Below, one piece after another: positions 12,701 through 24,246 of a stretch of 64,000 nt of DNA. Position 1 is the stretch's first letter. Every line of letters begins with the position of its first letter. The notes below the pieces were generated by a model. That model ran no database searches. It was not told the origin of the DNA and saw nothing but the letters and a program-made list of their open reading frames with translations. The DNA comes from Lichtheimia corymbifera B2541 (lineage: Eukaryota; Mucoromycota; Mucoromycetes; Mucorales; Lichtheimiaceae), in contig JNEU01001111.1 of NCBI GenBank assembly GCA_000697475.1, forward strand, positions 62,001-126,000. The letters are read 5' to 3'. A program made the position numbers and the translations under genes.

Positions 12701-15700
12701 CGTATGACTTATACAACCACCACCAAGCTCTTGCATATTTGCCCTACGTACTCGGTCCATCGCTCAATGAATGCTAAGCTGCCATATTGGAAGTCCTGTT
12801 GATGAAGTGCAATCTTGAATACTTGAAGACACCCGGTCCTGAACGCCGTCATGAAGTGCGCTGTCGATTCATCATCCTTTTTGTTTTCAATCCACCGAAG
12901 ACAAAGAGCAAAGGCGTCGACTTCCACGCATTTCTCCATAAACAAACGTGTAAAAGTGGATGTCGGTATCTGCACAGAATCGGCTAATGCTGACATATCA
13001 TGTTCCATTTGACAAAAAGCTTGATCGTAATTGGTATTGTTGATAGCTGATGATGCCGATGGATTGCTATGAGCTGCAGCAGCTATATGTAATATGGTCT
13101 ATAAAAGGATTTGAGTATCATAATTCGCCTAACATAGGAAGAAAGAGGATGTACCTGAAGCATTCGCACAACCAACATTGCTTTGTATCTTGAAAGCCCG
13201 TCATATTGCTCCATTGTGTCATCTCCTGTAGCTGACTCGCTGTCCGATCTGTGCTCATCTTCAAACAGATCATGCGGTGTTGATGTGGATGGTTCATTGG
13301 CGAATATGTCTTCATTGTTGTTGCTGCTTAGCCAATCATTGTCATCGTCAGCGAAAAGATCGGCTGCCTTAGATACGGTAGGCTCATCAGCAAAGATGTC
13401 AGCTGCCTTGGATACGGTAGGTTCATCAGCAAAAAGATCAACTGCTCTGTTACTGGTGGGTTGAGAAACATCATCGTTGTCAGAGAAGAGATCAGCTGCT
13501 TTGTTGGAAGACTGTGATGGTGGTGGGGAAGAGCCATTCTCCTCGAATAAGCCTGCTGCAGACGATCCATTTGGTTTGATATCTCCATTCTCGATTTGTT
13601 CAGCGGGTTTTCTTTTGGCGTATCGTGTAAGGATGTAAAGAGCCAACATAGGGCATCCAAGACGATCATATGCACGACTGACATTGAGCGAGAACAGGTA
13701 TTCAAGCATGAGCGGTATTTCCAAATCACGACGATTTTGCGTTCGAATCTCTTTTTTGAGGTGCTGATATAAAATGAAAAGGTTGGGATCATTCACTGTT
13801 GCTGCCGAATCGCTGATATCCACCGTGATATTTTCAACCGAGTCAATGAATCGCGATAAAGGTACCTATGATGGATAACGTCAGGTACAGCAAGAATATT
13901 GATATGGTCAAGCTTACCACCATAGCCCTAAGAGCCTCCCTCTTTTCATCAAGTAGCGTATAAACAATGCTGACTAGCCATCGATCGTTTGTTTCAATAG
14001 CGAGCGGTAATACATGGCTAACCAATATATCACGAAGAAGAGGGCTGTTGTCGCCTACAGAGTGCCATGTTACTTGGTGATGAAAACACAATGCAAACCA
14101 AGACTTACCATCGTATACTCGGCATATAGCAATCGCCAGGTGGTAGTCTTTCAAATTTTTCAAAATCACTCCCACAGCGTCCTTTAGCTTGTCTGCGAGA
14201 AGGAAAAAGGCAGCTGCATATTCTGTAATATACAACAAAGTCAGCTACAGTCCATTAGGTCGTCTGCATGTACATTACCAAAGCGTTGCTTTCCCAGTAG
14301 GACAAAGGCGTTCTTTGCCGCTGCCTTCTGCCATCGTGGCTCGGAAAAGTCGTTTGCAAGAAACTTGACCATGATATTATGCTCCTTGTGATGATAAGCT
14401 GTACGCCAGAGTGTCTGCAACAAAGTCTTCTTACGCAATGCCAAGTAAAATAAAGTACAATCCACAGGATCCTTGATATCTTTGGAAAGATATGTATTCC
14501 TTGCAATCATGGTCATTTGCTCAGTCTACGCTGGGGTTTAGTATCATACACCTTCTTTTCCTGCTGAAATCTGCAAGATATTTACCACAACTTCAGACTT
14601 TTGTAGCCATAAAAAGATACCAAGAGCACGAGCATCCTGCCATAAGAGTTTGCCACCGCAAAGCCGAGTGCATCTTTCTAGCAAGAGATCCTAAAATGAT
14701 GATAATCATTAGCCACTGGAAGCACACGTTGCAGGAATATACCACATGCCTGAGATTGACTGTGAAGCGCCCAGACCATATCTCGCGAGTCAAGCCCTGG
14801 TGCCCTCTCTTCTTCAGGTACAACCTTATTCAAATGATAAAAGTTCTCCAAAAGAGCAGTGAATCGAGCTCCATTTTCATCCAATGATTCTCCCAATGAC
14901 GATATCTTTTGAGAATTACATGAGAAATTATGCCCCGCTAACATGTTGATCAATTTTACCTCTCCAAAAGTGTCAATCATCGCCACAAGATGCACTCTCT
15001 CGCTTTCAGAAAGGGCCGGAAGCTTACGGTGTTTGACCAGCTGAATCAAGTCCTCCGTTTCAGACCTTGTGAGTGGCCTAGATCCATCTTGCTCGTCGTT
15101 GATATCCAAACTGCTCATGTCAGCTTCGTCGAAAAGCGCACTATAAGGTTGACCAGAGGACCCATGTTTTCCCTATCATTTGATGGATAAGTCCATTGTC
15201 ACTTCCCAATGCATACCTAACTTACCGAATCATTCTGCAGCTTCAAGATCGTGGAAATATTCACAGCCGGTACATGGTCAAGCATAGCCACACCTTCATC
15301 CATTGTGTTTTTCAAAGAGCGGTATAAAGTTGACACCACCAAGTTCACCAGCTTCATTTTTCCTATGTTTCATCCCTTAGCAATTCCTTTTTGAACAAAC
15401 AATGGGTGCTACTTACCCCACATCAAATAGTGTATCAAATGATTCGGATGATAAAAGGGTAATGGCCCGTTGAGCTCATAAGACTCATCATATATATTGC
15501 TCATCGGCTCAAGCTGGGGATCGAATGGTTGACCTATTTGAAGGATCATTATAAGATTCCATTCTCATCATTCGACAAATGACAATACCTTGTTGTATAT
15601 GATCATCAGCTGTCAGCCATTTGAGATAGCATCGTATTTGGTTTCCGGCAGCAATGACCAGTGCCCCACAATCAATCCAAGCCAAGTCAACAATATCTTC

Positions 15701-18700
15701 TGGGCTACATGTTCAGCTGTTAATCCGCCGGTCAAATCATGTATATGCGTATTTAAACTTACATATCGAGAGTAAAATCGGCGTAACATATCCATTGATC
15801 AAGGTTGTTATTGATTTCATCCGCTCGTTTCTCTCCATAAATGGATACTTTCTTCTTCGATGCCACTGCTAGGATGAATTGCCCATCAGAAGAGACATGC
15901 CAAGCTATAGCTCTGATCGGTGCTCTATAAAGAACAAATGAGCGGTCAACACAGTCTAAAAGTCATGCAAGTACTTACTCAAAAATAATCTCTGCTCGCA
16001 AAGCTGGTGCCACATTGCTCCGGATATCAGACCATATAGAGAGTCTTTGATATGGCTGGCCCTGTTCAGTGGATGACACTACCGAAAAGAGCATCGTTAC
16101 ATTTCCGCTTTCATGTTCGTGTATTCCGCATGATTACCTAATCCCATCATATTTGCCACACGTCGAACGATGTCCACCCTTTTAGAATCGGTTTGCAGTT
16201 GATATAATAACTTCCATTGCACGCGTTGATCTGCTGCACGAAAAGGTTGATAGCATAATACATCTGATCCAACCGCGACTGTCATAGCCACGCTGTCTTC
16301 ATCGGATGACTCGAGTCGGTCAAGTAGTGTTGATGTTGTGTTGCAAAAGCTCAAGGGTATGGACGCAATATTGCTCGGCGTGCTATTCCATTGCATGGAT
16401 TCTTCACCACAAAATACGACGTCTTGGATGGTTCCATCGTCATCGTTGGTATATAAAATCTCCCAAGTAACAACAAGCTTGTCCTCGTCAGATACGCCGA
16501 CCAATAATGATGTTTCCTGATCTTCTTGAAGCTGCATGCGTGTGACAAATATCTTGGATAAAGTTGTGTTGGTGTCTTTGAAATCGCAGTTATGCATCAT
16601 GTTGATCGTAGAAGACGACTTTTGGCATTCGTAGATAGCTAGCTGGGTGCCATCATATATTGCAAGGTATCTATCTATAAGTTTATTAATCAGAGACCGC
16701 TATCATATGCGTCATGGAAAATTCAACTTACCTTGGTCTAGCAGCGTCGTAAGTACTGATGCATAAGAAATCTCTGTGGTATTCTCTAGATGTAGTTCAG
16801 TCGTTGATTTTCCTCGCGTCTATATATACCAATAAATAAGTGTATACACCCTCCAGCAAGATAATATACTTGTTCCCTACCTGCCGTAAGCCATATTTCC
16901 AAATATTGATTCGACCATCAGCCCCAACAGTGCAAAGACGATTATTCGATCCCTGTGTCATTTCGCGGATACGATGCTGATGTCCCAGCCATGAATACTT
17001 TGGATAAAGACGCGGTGAGAAGCAGGTGGTGTCAAGGAAATCAACCAAGTTCAGGCCATAGCACCGCAACTGCCCATTCTGATTCCGTCCTATGAGGGAA
17101 AGCTCTGCAGGTTTGATATTGGCTAAATGACAATGAGCCTACTATTCCCCTAGATATATCATTTCTATCACTCACATGTTGATTGTATATGAGCAAAATC
17201 ATGCAACACGTGGACAGCATTCATAAAGTAGGGTATGTCGGATGCTTCAACCGTTTGAGCAACTCTGAGGACAACAAAAACACGAGGAATGCGACGTGGA
17301 ACACTATTCAAATGCTTATGAAAACCATTGAATAACTCTGTTCAAAGAAAAAACCATACCTGGACTCCCCAAAACGTCAATGATCCATCAGGTTGTATTC
17401 GAAACAGTAGATCCGGTGTGTCCTTGATGAGATCCTTCATCCTTTCCAAGCTCTGATGCAAGCGTTCATGTTTCAAGTGGCCTTGCAGCTGTGTATATAG
17501 CGAACTTTGTAGCTCATCGCATCCGATATAATGAATGGGTGAAAAGTCATCATCATCACCAACATGTGGTTTGTGGTCTTCGTCCGATTCAGCAGTAACC
17601 AGTGATTGATTTGGATCGACAACCGCGCATAGATGTAAAGTGCGATCTATCTTTGGATCAATAGGGCTCCAGAATCTCCCGATGCCATCACGTGCCATGG
17701 TGAACAATGTACAATCGAACGCACTATAAGCCATTGTCAGCTGTTCCATATCACTCAACCACAACCAATAGCCAATAATTACCTCCTTCTACTCGGCAAT
17801 TTTCTCCACACAAAGTGGGTAACGTGCCTTGGATGCGGTAAATACATGAACTGGTACTCGAGACAACTTGAATCTTCCCAAGGAAAGCATGTGAGTATGC
17901 AATCTCGCTTGTATTTGTGAAAATAAATGGCTTACCTGGATTTTCAATGTACCATAGCGTAACGAGCCGATCGAGCTACAATGCATTTGTCGTCAGATAC
18001 AACATGGTAACTGCTAACCAGCTTGCATACCCGTCCAGTTGTGGCAAACATGCTGGTACTCGGCTCGAATTTTGCAATCATTACGTCCGCTGCAGGTCTA
18101 GTAGATACATTGAGCATTAGCAATGAACGACCTGTAGCGCTTTAATATAACCAACCTTGTACTCCAAAGCTTTTCCCACTGCAAGGGTTCGTTGACTTGA
18201 TTTGTCTCTGCAGGTCGCCATATACTGAGCTCTTGACCAGCTACCAAGAGATAGCCTGTATCATTTGATTATTAGCATGTATCAAATGATAATAGACGTG
18301 CTTTTAGTACCTTGTGTGTTCCAATCCAAACATGATACGCGTGCACCAACATCGATTGTAGCATGTAACACCCAGCAACATTTCTAAGCATACAATGAAT
18401 AATACACACCTTTGGTTGCCATCCCATCTCTATACTTACGGTGTCATTGATTTGCTTATATCCAAATATGCCAACACGGTTGTTACGCGCAACGGCAAGC
18501 TATAGACCAAGATTATCACGTATTAGACCACCTTGAGCATGTTGCGCGTATCGTATATGCCCCCAGCCTCACTTACTCGACCGCTATTCATGCAACCTGA
18601 TACTGCTGTTACTGGTTCAAGCGAGTCTGCTTGTGGTGTCTCATTTTCTAGTGGCAAAGCAATGATTTGCACGAGTCTTGCTGGATCTGCATAAACGACG

Positions 18701-18867
18701 ACTTTGGACCCGGTAGCATAGACCTTTGGGGGTGCCATCCACAATGAGAAATAGAGTAGAGTTGAAGTTGTGTTTCCTTACAATGTAACGAATGGAATTC
18801 CAGATAAAAGTATCAATCGCATGAGGTTCTGGATTGACTTGTCCAGGGCAAATCTGCTCCAAGAACA
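9737..18867 (-). CDS. RAV1: Rav1 / DMXL (rabconnectin-3 alpha) homologue, RAVE complex subunit
   Basis: This very large gene has more than twenty small introns. Its product is the scaffold of the RAVE complex, which reassembles V1 with Vo to activate the vacuolar/endosomal V-ATPase. ATG 18867 gives MFLEQICPGQVNP, which aligns with the start of animal DMXL. An in-frame ATG at 19021 would add 51 residues. The next exon continues VYATGSKVVVYADPARLVQI and N-terminal WD40 repeats follow. The Rav1p_C core is clear around 14500-13680: FYLALRKKTLLQTLWRTAYH, FLANDFSEPRWQKAAAKNAF, EYAAAFFLLADKLKDAVGV, LSRAYDRLGCPMLALYIL-type helices. The C-terminal exons (10740-9737) encode a second WD40 array (LYGQRFGAGDTTGSLLLW, FLDSSSLIATAG, CLWDTLLPPS) ending at TGA 9737-9739. 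An acidic DLF-repeat insert and a His-rich tract are described separately. Confidence 0.9.
11300..11385 (-). repeat. His-rich tract encoded within RAV1
   Basis: In the Rav1 reading frame, this stretch encodes KHSLKHHHHHPHHHHPHHLH, about a dozen histidines within 20 residues. It reads as a CAT/CAC run (ATG/GTG on the plus strand). It sits in a poorly conserved, disordered exon between the Rav1p_C core and the C-terminal WD40 domain. Poly-His tracts can bind Zn, Ni or Cu, but a function here is inference. Confidence 0.85.
13240..13565 (-). repeat. Seven acidic [DG]-[LI]-F repeats encoded within RAV1
   Basis: In the Rav1 frame this exon encodes, in order, AAGLFEEN, AADLFSDN, AVDLFADE, AADIFADE, AADLFADD, NEDIFANE and HDLFEDE. 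The middle copies are near-perfect tandem duplications (ADEPTVSKAAD twice). The region is otherwise Ser/Asn-rich and acidic, so it should be disordered. Repeated D-x-F or DLF motifs are typical of short linear peptides that dock onto adaptor/coat proteins or other hubs. That link is inference. Confidence 0.85.
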
Positions 18868-19242
18868 TTGACGGGTTGTTGGGAAAGAAAGGGCGAGGAT
18901 GCAGCTTCCTGCTATTTTTCGGCTCAGCTCCAGGAATGGATACACGCATAAGGCAGCCTTCGCTTCCGACGTTGCGATTGTTCTCAAATGACTCTTTGTA
19001 CACAAACTTGGCTTCTATCATACGCAACCATCATGCTCATATAAAAGTGTATATGACTTAATCTTGGATCCCCTATATATATATATGATACATCCCCGTT
19101 CATCACTCTTGAGTCCAATGAGCTGGATACGAGCGGTCAACAGCTTTTTCTTATCCATCTATCCTGATATACTACCATAATAAACATACGATTACTTTTA
19201 TCGCCCAGAAACATAGGAGAGAAATAGTTTTAACATCCTGTG

Positions 19243-19646
19243 ATGACCACCATGGGAGCCTCTCCTGGGGTATTATCCCTTCGCCATTTATCCGATAAGG
19301 TGATTGAAGATGTTTATGGGTCTTTCAGCGTACCTACTGTTTCAAATTACCTGCTATAGTACTTAAAATCTGATACATTTCCAGAAGAATAATGCAATCC
19401 CTTGTACTTTTGGTGGTATGGATCACTTTCTTTTCCCGAGCTAATATAGGGATCACTTTCATGCATAATTGCTCGTTCTGCCAATTGATCCTTACAACTA
19501 ATATCCTACACTCAATCTAGGTGGTGAAGTCATCGCATTGTCTTATCTATTTGATAATCAGGGTGAGTGTTTCTTTAATCAAACATTCAGTGTTATGGTT
19601 GATTTTGTGCCTTGCAGACACCACTTTTCACTTTATTTCATCATAA
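19243..19646 (+). CDS. Tentative 62-residue four-exon gene, unknown function
   Basis: A phase-consistent model can be drawn. Exon 1 (19243-19329) reads MTTMGASPGVLSLRHLSDKV through YGSFS. The first intron is 19330-19384 (GTACCT...TTCCAG), exon 2 reads KNNAIPCTFGG, and the next intron is 19416-19520 (GTATGG...ATCTAG) or begins three bases earlier. Exon 3 reads GEVIALSYLFDNQ, followed by intron 19563-19617 (GTGAGT...TTGCAG), and exon 4 ends TTFHFISS at TAA 19644-19646. All three introns have proper ends and join one frame, and the second ATG has a strong context (ACCACCATGG). No family is recognised. It could be a real small protein or a chance model. The rest of 18868-20042 holds no other gene I can support. 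Confidence 0.35.
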
Positions 19647-20042
19647 GATATGTATTAGCCTGCGATATGGTGAACAGCGCTACACTACGTACTCCTAATC
19701 TCAATTCTACTACCCGATAATGTTAATGGTGGTGCCTTGCTGAATGTATATGCTTGTATATGATCAAAAAAGTCTACCGTTTTAGGGATAAATTGCTTCG
19801 TTGGTGATCACTGTGTAACATCGATATGCTAATACAAAACTTCAAAATGGCATTAACATTGACAAAGAGGGCTCGGCTGTCATTTGTCATGTGGGTTGCT
19901 GTACCTGGAATGACTCAAGACATATGCATTGGCCAGTTCCCCTGGCAACCGGAGTGCGTGTGTGGCTTATAAATTTGAGACACGATGACTCTGATATAAA
20001 ACGGTTGAGCGCTCTCTACTGTGTCCCCCCTTTGTACCCCGC

Positions 20043-23000
20043 ATGGCTGATCAGAATCAAATCCCACCACCTGCAACTGACGCAGACGCTGCTGCCGCTG
20101 CTGCTGCCAAGAAGGCTAAGAACGAGGCCAAGAATGAAGAAAAGCGTCGTGCTAAATTGGCAAAGTTAGCAGCCAAGCAAGCCAAGGTTTGTAAATCCGC
20201 TTGCCTTTCAAGAATGACAGCATGGCTAATACATGTACTACTATACAGCTTGCAGCACAAAAGGAAAAGGAAGCTGCTTCTCCCAGTGAAAAGAAAAAGA
20301 AGAAGGCTGCCAAGGCTGCTGAACAGGCTGTTTTCGTAAACAAGACACCCAAGGGTGAAAAGAAAGGTAATATAGAATGCATGTATATATTAACGAGTAA
20401 TGAAACTGACAAGCTATCATTCTAGATATGTCCGAGCCTATGGCCAATGCCTACGATCCTCGTGCAGTCGAATCAGCTTGGTACGATTGGTGGATGAAGG
20501 AAGGATACTTTAAGCCTGAATTGACAGAGGATGGTGAAATCAAGCCCGAAGGTGCCTTTGTTATCCCTGCTCCCCCTCCAAATGTCACTGGTTCGCTTCA
20601 CATCGGTCACGCTTTGACTGTCGCTATCCAAGATGCTTTGATTCGATGGTACGCATTCACTATTTGCCATCATGAGTAAATACTAACAGAGTGAACATCT
20701 TAGGAACCGTATGTTGGGCAAGACCGTGTTGTTCAACCCTGGTACTGACCACGCTGGTATCTCTTGTCAATCGGTTGTGGAGAAGAAGCTTTGGAATGAA
20801 CAAAAGAAGACTCGCCATGATTTCAGTCGTGAAGACTTTGTTGCCGAAGTGTGGAAGTGGAAAGAGAAATATGGCAACCGAATTCATGAACAATTCCATC
20901 GATTGGCTGCTTCCTATGACTGGGATCGCGTCGCTTTCACCATGGATCCTGTAAGTACATATATCTATATCTTGGATGGATCTTGGAAACAAAGTGCTCA
21001 CAAGTGGTTATAGAAATTGTCTAAGGCTGTGACTGAGAACTTTGTGCGCTTGCATCGCGATGGTACCATCTACCGTGCCAACCGTCTCATCAACTGGTGT
21101 GTGCGCTTGAACACTGCATTGTCCAACCTTGAAGTCGAGAACAAGGAAATTCCTGGTCGCGTCATGATGAGTGTCCCTGGCTATGATCCCGAGGAGAAAT
21201 TCGAGTTTGGTGTCTTGAACGAGTTTGCATACGTTGTTGAAGGATCGGATGAGCGTTTGATTGTTGCCACCACTCGTATTGAAACCATGTTGGGTGATAC
21301 TGCTGTTGCTGTCCATCCTGATGATGAACGCTACAAGCACTTGCACGGCAAATACGTTGTTCATCCATTCTTGGATCGTCGTCTTCCTATCGTCACGGAT
21401 GATATTGCTGTTGATATGGCCTTCGGTACTGGTGCTGTCAAGATCACTCCTGGTCATGACTTTAACGATTATGAAGTTGGCAAGCGTCACAAGCTCGAGA
21501 TCATCGATCTTATGAATGATGATGGTACCTACAATGAAGCTGCCGGTCCATACAAGGGCATGAAGCGTTTCCATATCCGTAAGCAGATTGTCGAGGATCT
21601 CAAGGCTAAGGGCTTGTTCGTTGGTGTGAAGGAAAACCCAATGACTGTTCCCGTTTGCAGCAAGTCTGGTGATATCATCGAACCTATCATGAAGCCACAA
21701 TGGTGGGTCAACTGTAAGCCCATGGCCGAAGCTGCTGTCGAGGCTGTCAAGAAGGGTGAATTGAAGATTGCTCCCAAGGTCTCTGAAGGCGATTGGTTCC
21801 GCTGGCTCGAAAACATCCAAGATTGGTGTATCTCCCGTCAATTGTGGTGGGGTCATCGTGTTCCTGCATACTATGTCAGGATTGAAGGTCAGCCTGTTGA
21901 CTACACTAGCAATGATCACTGGGTGAGTGGTCGTGATGAAGCTGATGCTAGAGCACAAGCCGAGATCAAGTTCCCTGGCAAGACCTTCACATTGGAGCAA
22001 GATCCTGATGTGCTTGACACTTGGTTCTCTTCTGGTTTGTGGCCTTTCTCTATTATGGGTTGGCCCGATAAGGTAAGACCAACTTCAACTAGGATGGTGC
22101 ATACATCATTTGACACACATACAATGTTAGACCGCAGACTTTGAAAAGTTCTACCCTGCATCCTTGTTGGAGACTGGTTGGGATATTCTCTTCTTCTGGG
22201 TGGCTCGTATGGTCATGCTTGGTATCAAGCTTACTGGCAAGGTGCCATTTTCTGAAGTCCTCTGCCATGCCATGATTCGTGATGCTCACGGTCGCAAAAT
22301 GTCAAAGTCGCTTGGCAACGTTATCGATCCTGTTGACGTTATTGAAGGTATCAACCTTGAAGGTCTTCACGCAAAGTTGTACGAGGGTAACCTTGATCCT
22401 CGTGAAATTGAAAAGGCAAAGGCTGGTCAGGTATGTAGTCGGCTATTCTATTTTTATTTGCATTGGATTACTGATAAGTATCATAGAAAGCCGATTTCCC
22501 CAAGGGTATTCCTCAATGTGGTACCGATGCTTTGCGTTTCGCCCTCTGTGCTTATACCACTGGTGGTCGTGATATCAACTTGGATATTCTCCGTGTTGAA
22601 GGTTATCGCAAGTTCTGTAACAAGATCTGGAATGCCACTCGCTTTGCTTTGATGAAGCTCGGTGATGACTTCAAGCCAAATGCTAGTGCTGAGGTACGTG
22701 GGTAATAATCTCGTTTATGATATTCATATTAAAGCATCAAATCATAGTTGTCGGGCGATGAATCTCTTGCAGACAAGTGGATCTTGGCCAAGCTCAACAA
22801 CGCTGCCAAGGAAGCTAACAAGGCTTTGGCCGAACGCAGCTTCATGACAGCAACCAACGTTATTCACCAATATTGGTTGTACGACTTGTGTGATGTGTAC
22901 ATTGTAAGTGCGGACTCGGGTATTTTTTACATGACAACGTATCACTCACAACTGCAATAGGAAGTGATCAAACCCATTTGCGATTCTACCGACGAAGCTA

Positions 23001-23467
23001 TGGCAACCAAGAAGCGTACCGCACAAAATACCTTGTACACTGCTTTGGAGGGCGGTTTGAAGTTGCTTCATCCCTTCATGCCATTTGTCACCGAAGAATT
23101 GTATCAACGTTTGGGACGTCGACCTGGTGACAAGGTTGAAAGTATTGTCAAAGCCAAGTACCCTGTGGAGAACACCTCTTATGCCAATGAACAAGCTGAA
23201 AAGTCGTTCGATGATCTGTTCGAGGTGGTCAAGACCATTCGTAGTTTGGCTGTTCAAGAAAACAAAAAGAAGGATGGTGTTGTCTTTATTCAATCTGAGA
23301 ATAGCGATTTGATCAAGTTGCTTCAAAGCGAACAACTCGCTGTCCAGACTTTGGCCAAGGGTATGAAGGAGGTGACAGTGCTTGCTGCTGGCGATAAGCA
23401 AGTTCCTGAGGATTGCAGCTCTGCTAAGGGATTGAAGGATACTGTTACTGTATACTTGAAAAAGTAA
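20043..23467 (+). CDS. VAS1: Valyl-tRNA synthetase
   Basis: This class Ia synthetase charges tRNA-Val. An Ala/Lys-rich extension ([10 protein letters not shown], then [19 protein letters not shown]) precedes [20 protein letters not shown]. The HIGH signature is [15 protein letters not shown] (about 20585-20630). The editing (CP1) domain contains [18 protein letters not shown] and [19 protein letters not shown], the core [17 protein letters not shown], and the KMSKS loop is [14 protein letters not shown] (about 22290). The anticodon-binding helices follow ([29 protein letters not shown]). The gene ends VTVYLKK at TAA 23465-23467, just where other ValRSs begin the C-terminal coiled-coil arm. 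That arm is not visible downstream. About eight introns are present. No mitochondrial presequence is evident from this ATG. Confidence 0.97.
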
Positions 23468-24246
23468 ATGTAGAAAATTGTGATCTTTTAGACACATATC
23501 ATGTCATGTTCATAAGCAAATATACACTTTTATTGTTGATAAAACGTCTACGGAGATATCAGGGGGAAGGTGTCAGTAAGGTGCACATGACTTTTTTTCA
23601 ATTGTGTCACGCGAGAAGGCAGCGGTGTGTACCTTCCATAAACCCCCTTTCTCTCTTTTCTTTCGCTGCTGCAAAGTCGACAGTCGGCCTATTGATGAAC
23701 CTAGAAAACGTGTTGTTTTACTTTACTTTTGTCCTTTTTGGCTTTTTCCTTCTTCAACTACAATCACTCTTCAAGAAAAGGAAACGATTAACAAGGAACC
23801 TTCGTGAACAATGGAGAAACTCATAGGATAATAATCTTCTCTTTGTTTCTGTTACAAATCCATTTGTATAAAGTTTTGGCTTATGACATTTGAATAAAAG
23901 GAGCTGCATGTTGCAGATGCATGATGCATGTGTGTAGATCTGGTGTTGCAAAAAGAAAAAGAAAACAGCAGGTTGTTCTAAAGGTACCCAGGTCACGGAT
24001 GAGCCAGTGACACCCATTTAGATATATTGTAAAAGAAAGGAAACGGCTGAGACAAATAAACTTGGATCCATAGAAAAGGGCAAATAAGTAAAAGGAGATG
24101 CGGGGGGTTGTGTGTGCCATACATTACATATACAGGAGAGAGAAAGCGGCAAATAGGCCATCTGCATGAAAAGAGAAAAAGGGAACAACACACACTTATC
24201 ATCCCACTTTCTTTTCTTTTTCCATTCCTTGCAACAACCTCCTTTC
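23468..24246. other. Intergenic region between ValRS and OXR1
   Basis: These 779 bases contain no supported gene. It was searched for a missing ValRS C-terminal coiled-coil exon and none was seen. The 40 bases before the OXR1 start are pyrimidine-rich (CTTTCTTTTCTTTTTCC), as in many leaders of this genome. Confidence 0.4.

Noticed and set aside
18760..19027. Separate small gene upstream of RAV1
   Set aside because: Its frame joins by a proper intron to the Rav1 frame and supplies the conserved first residues, so it is the first RAV1 exon.
19392..19520. 42-residue secreted-peptide-like ORF (MQSLVLLVVWITFF...)
   Set aside because: The same bases fit better as an exon plus intron of the four-exon model at 19243-19646, and no cleavage site or homologue is evident.
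21008..22000. Long antisense frame (330 codons) inside the ValRS gene
   Set aside because: It is a shadow of a highly expressed, codon-biased gene. It has no domain and lies fully opposite the catalytic core.
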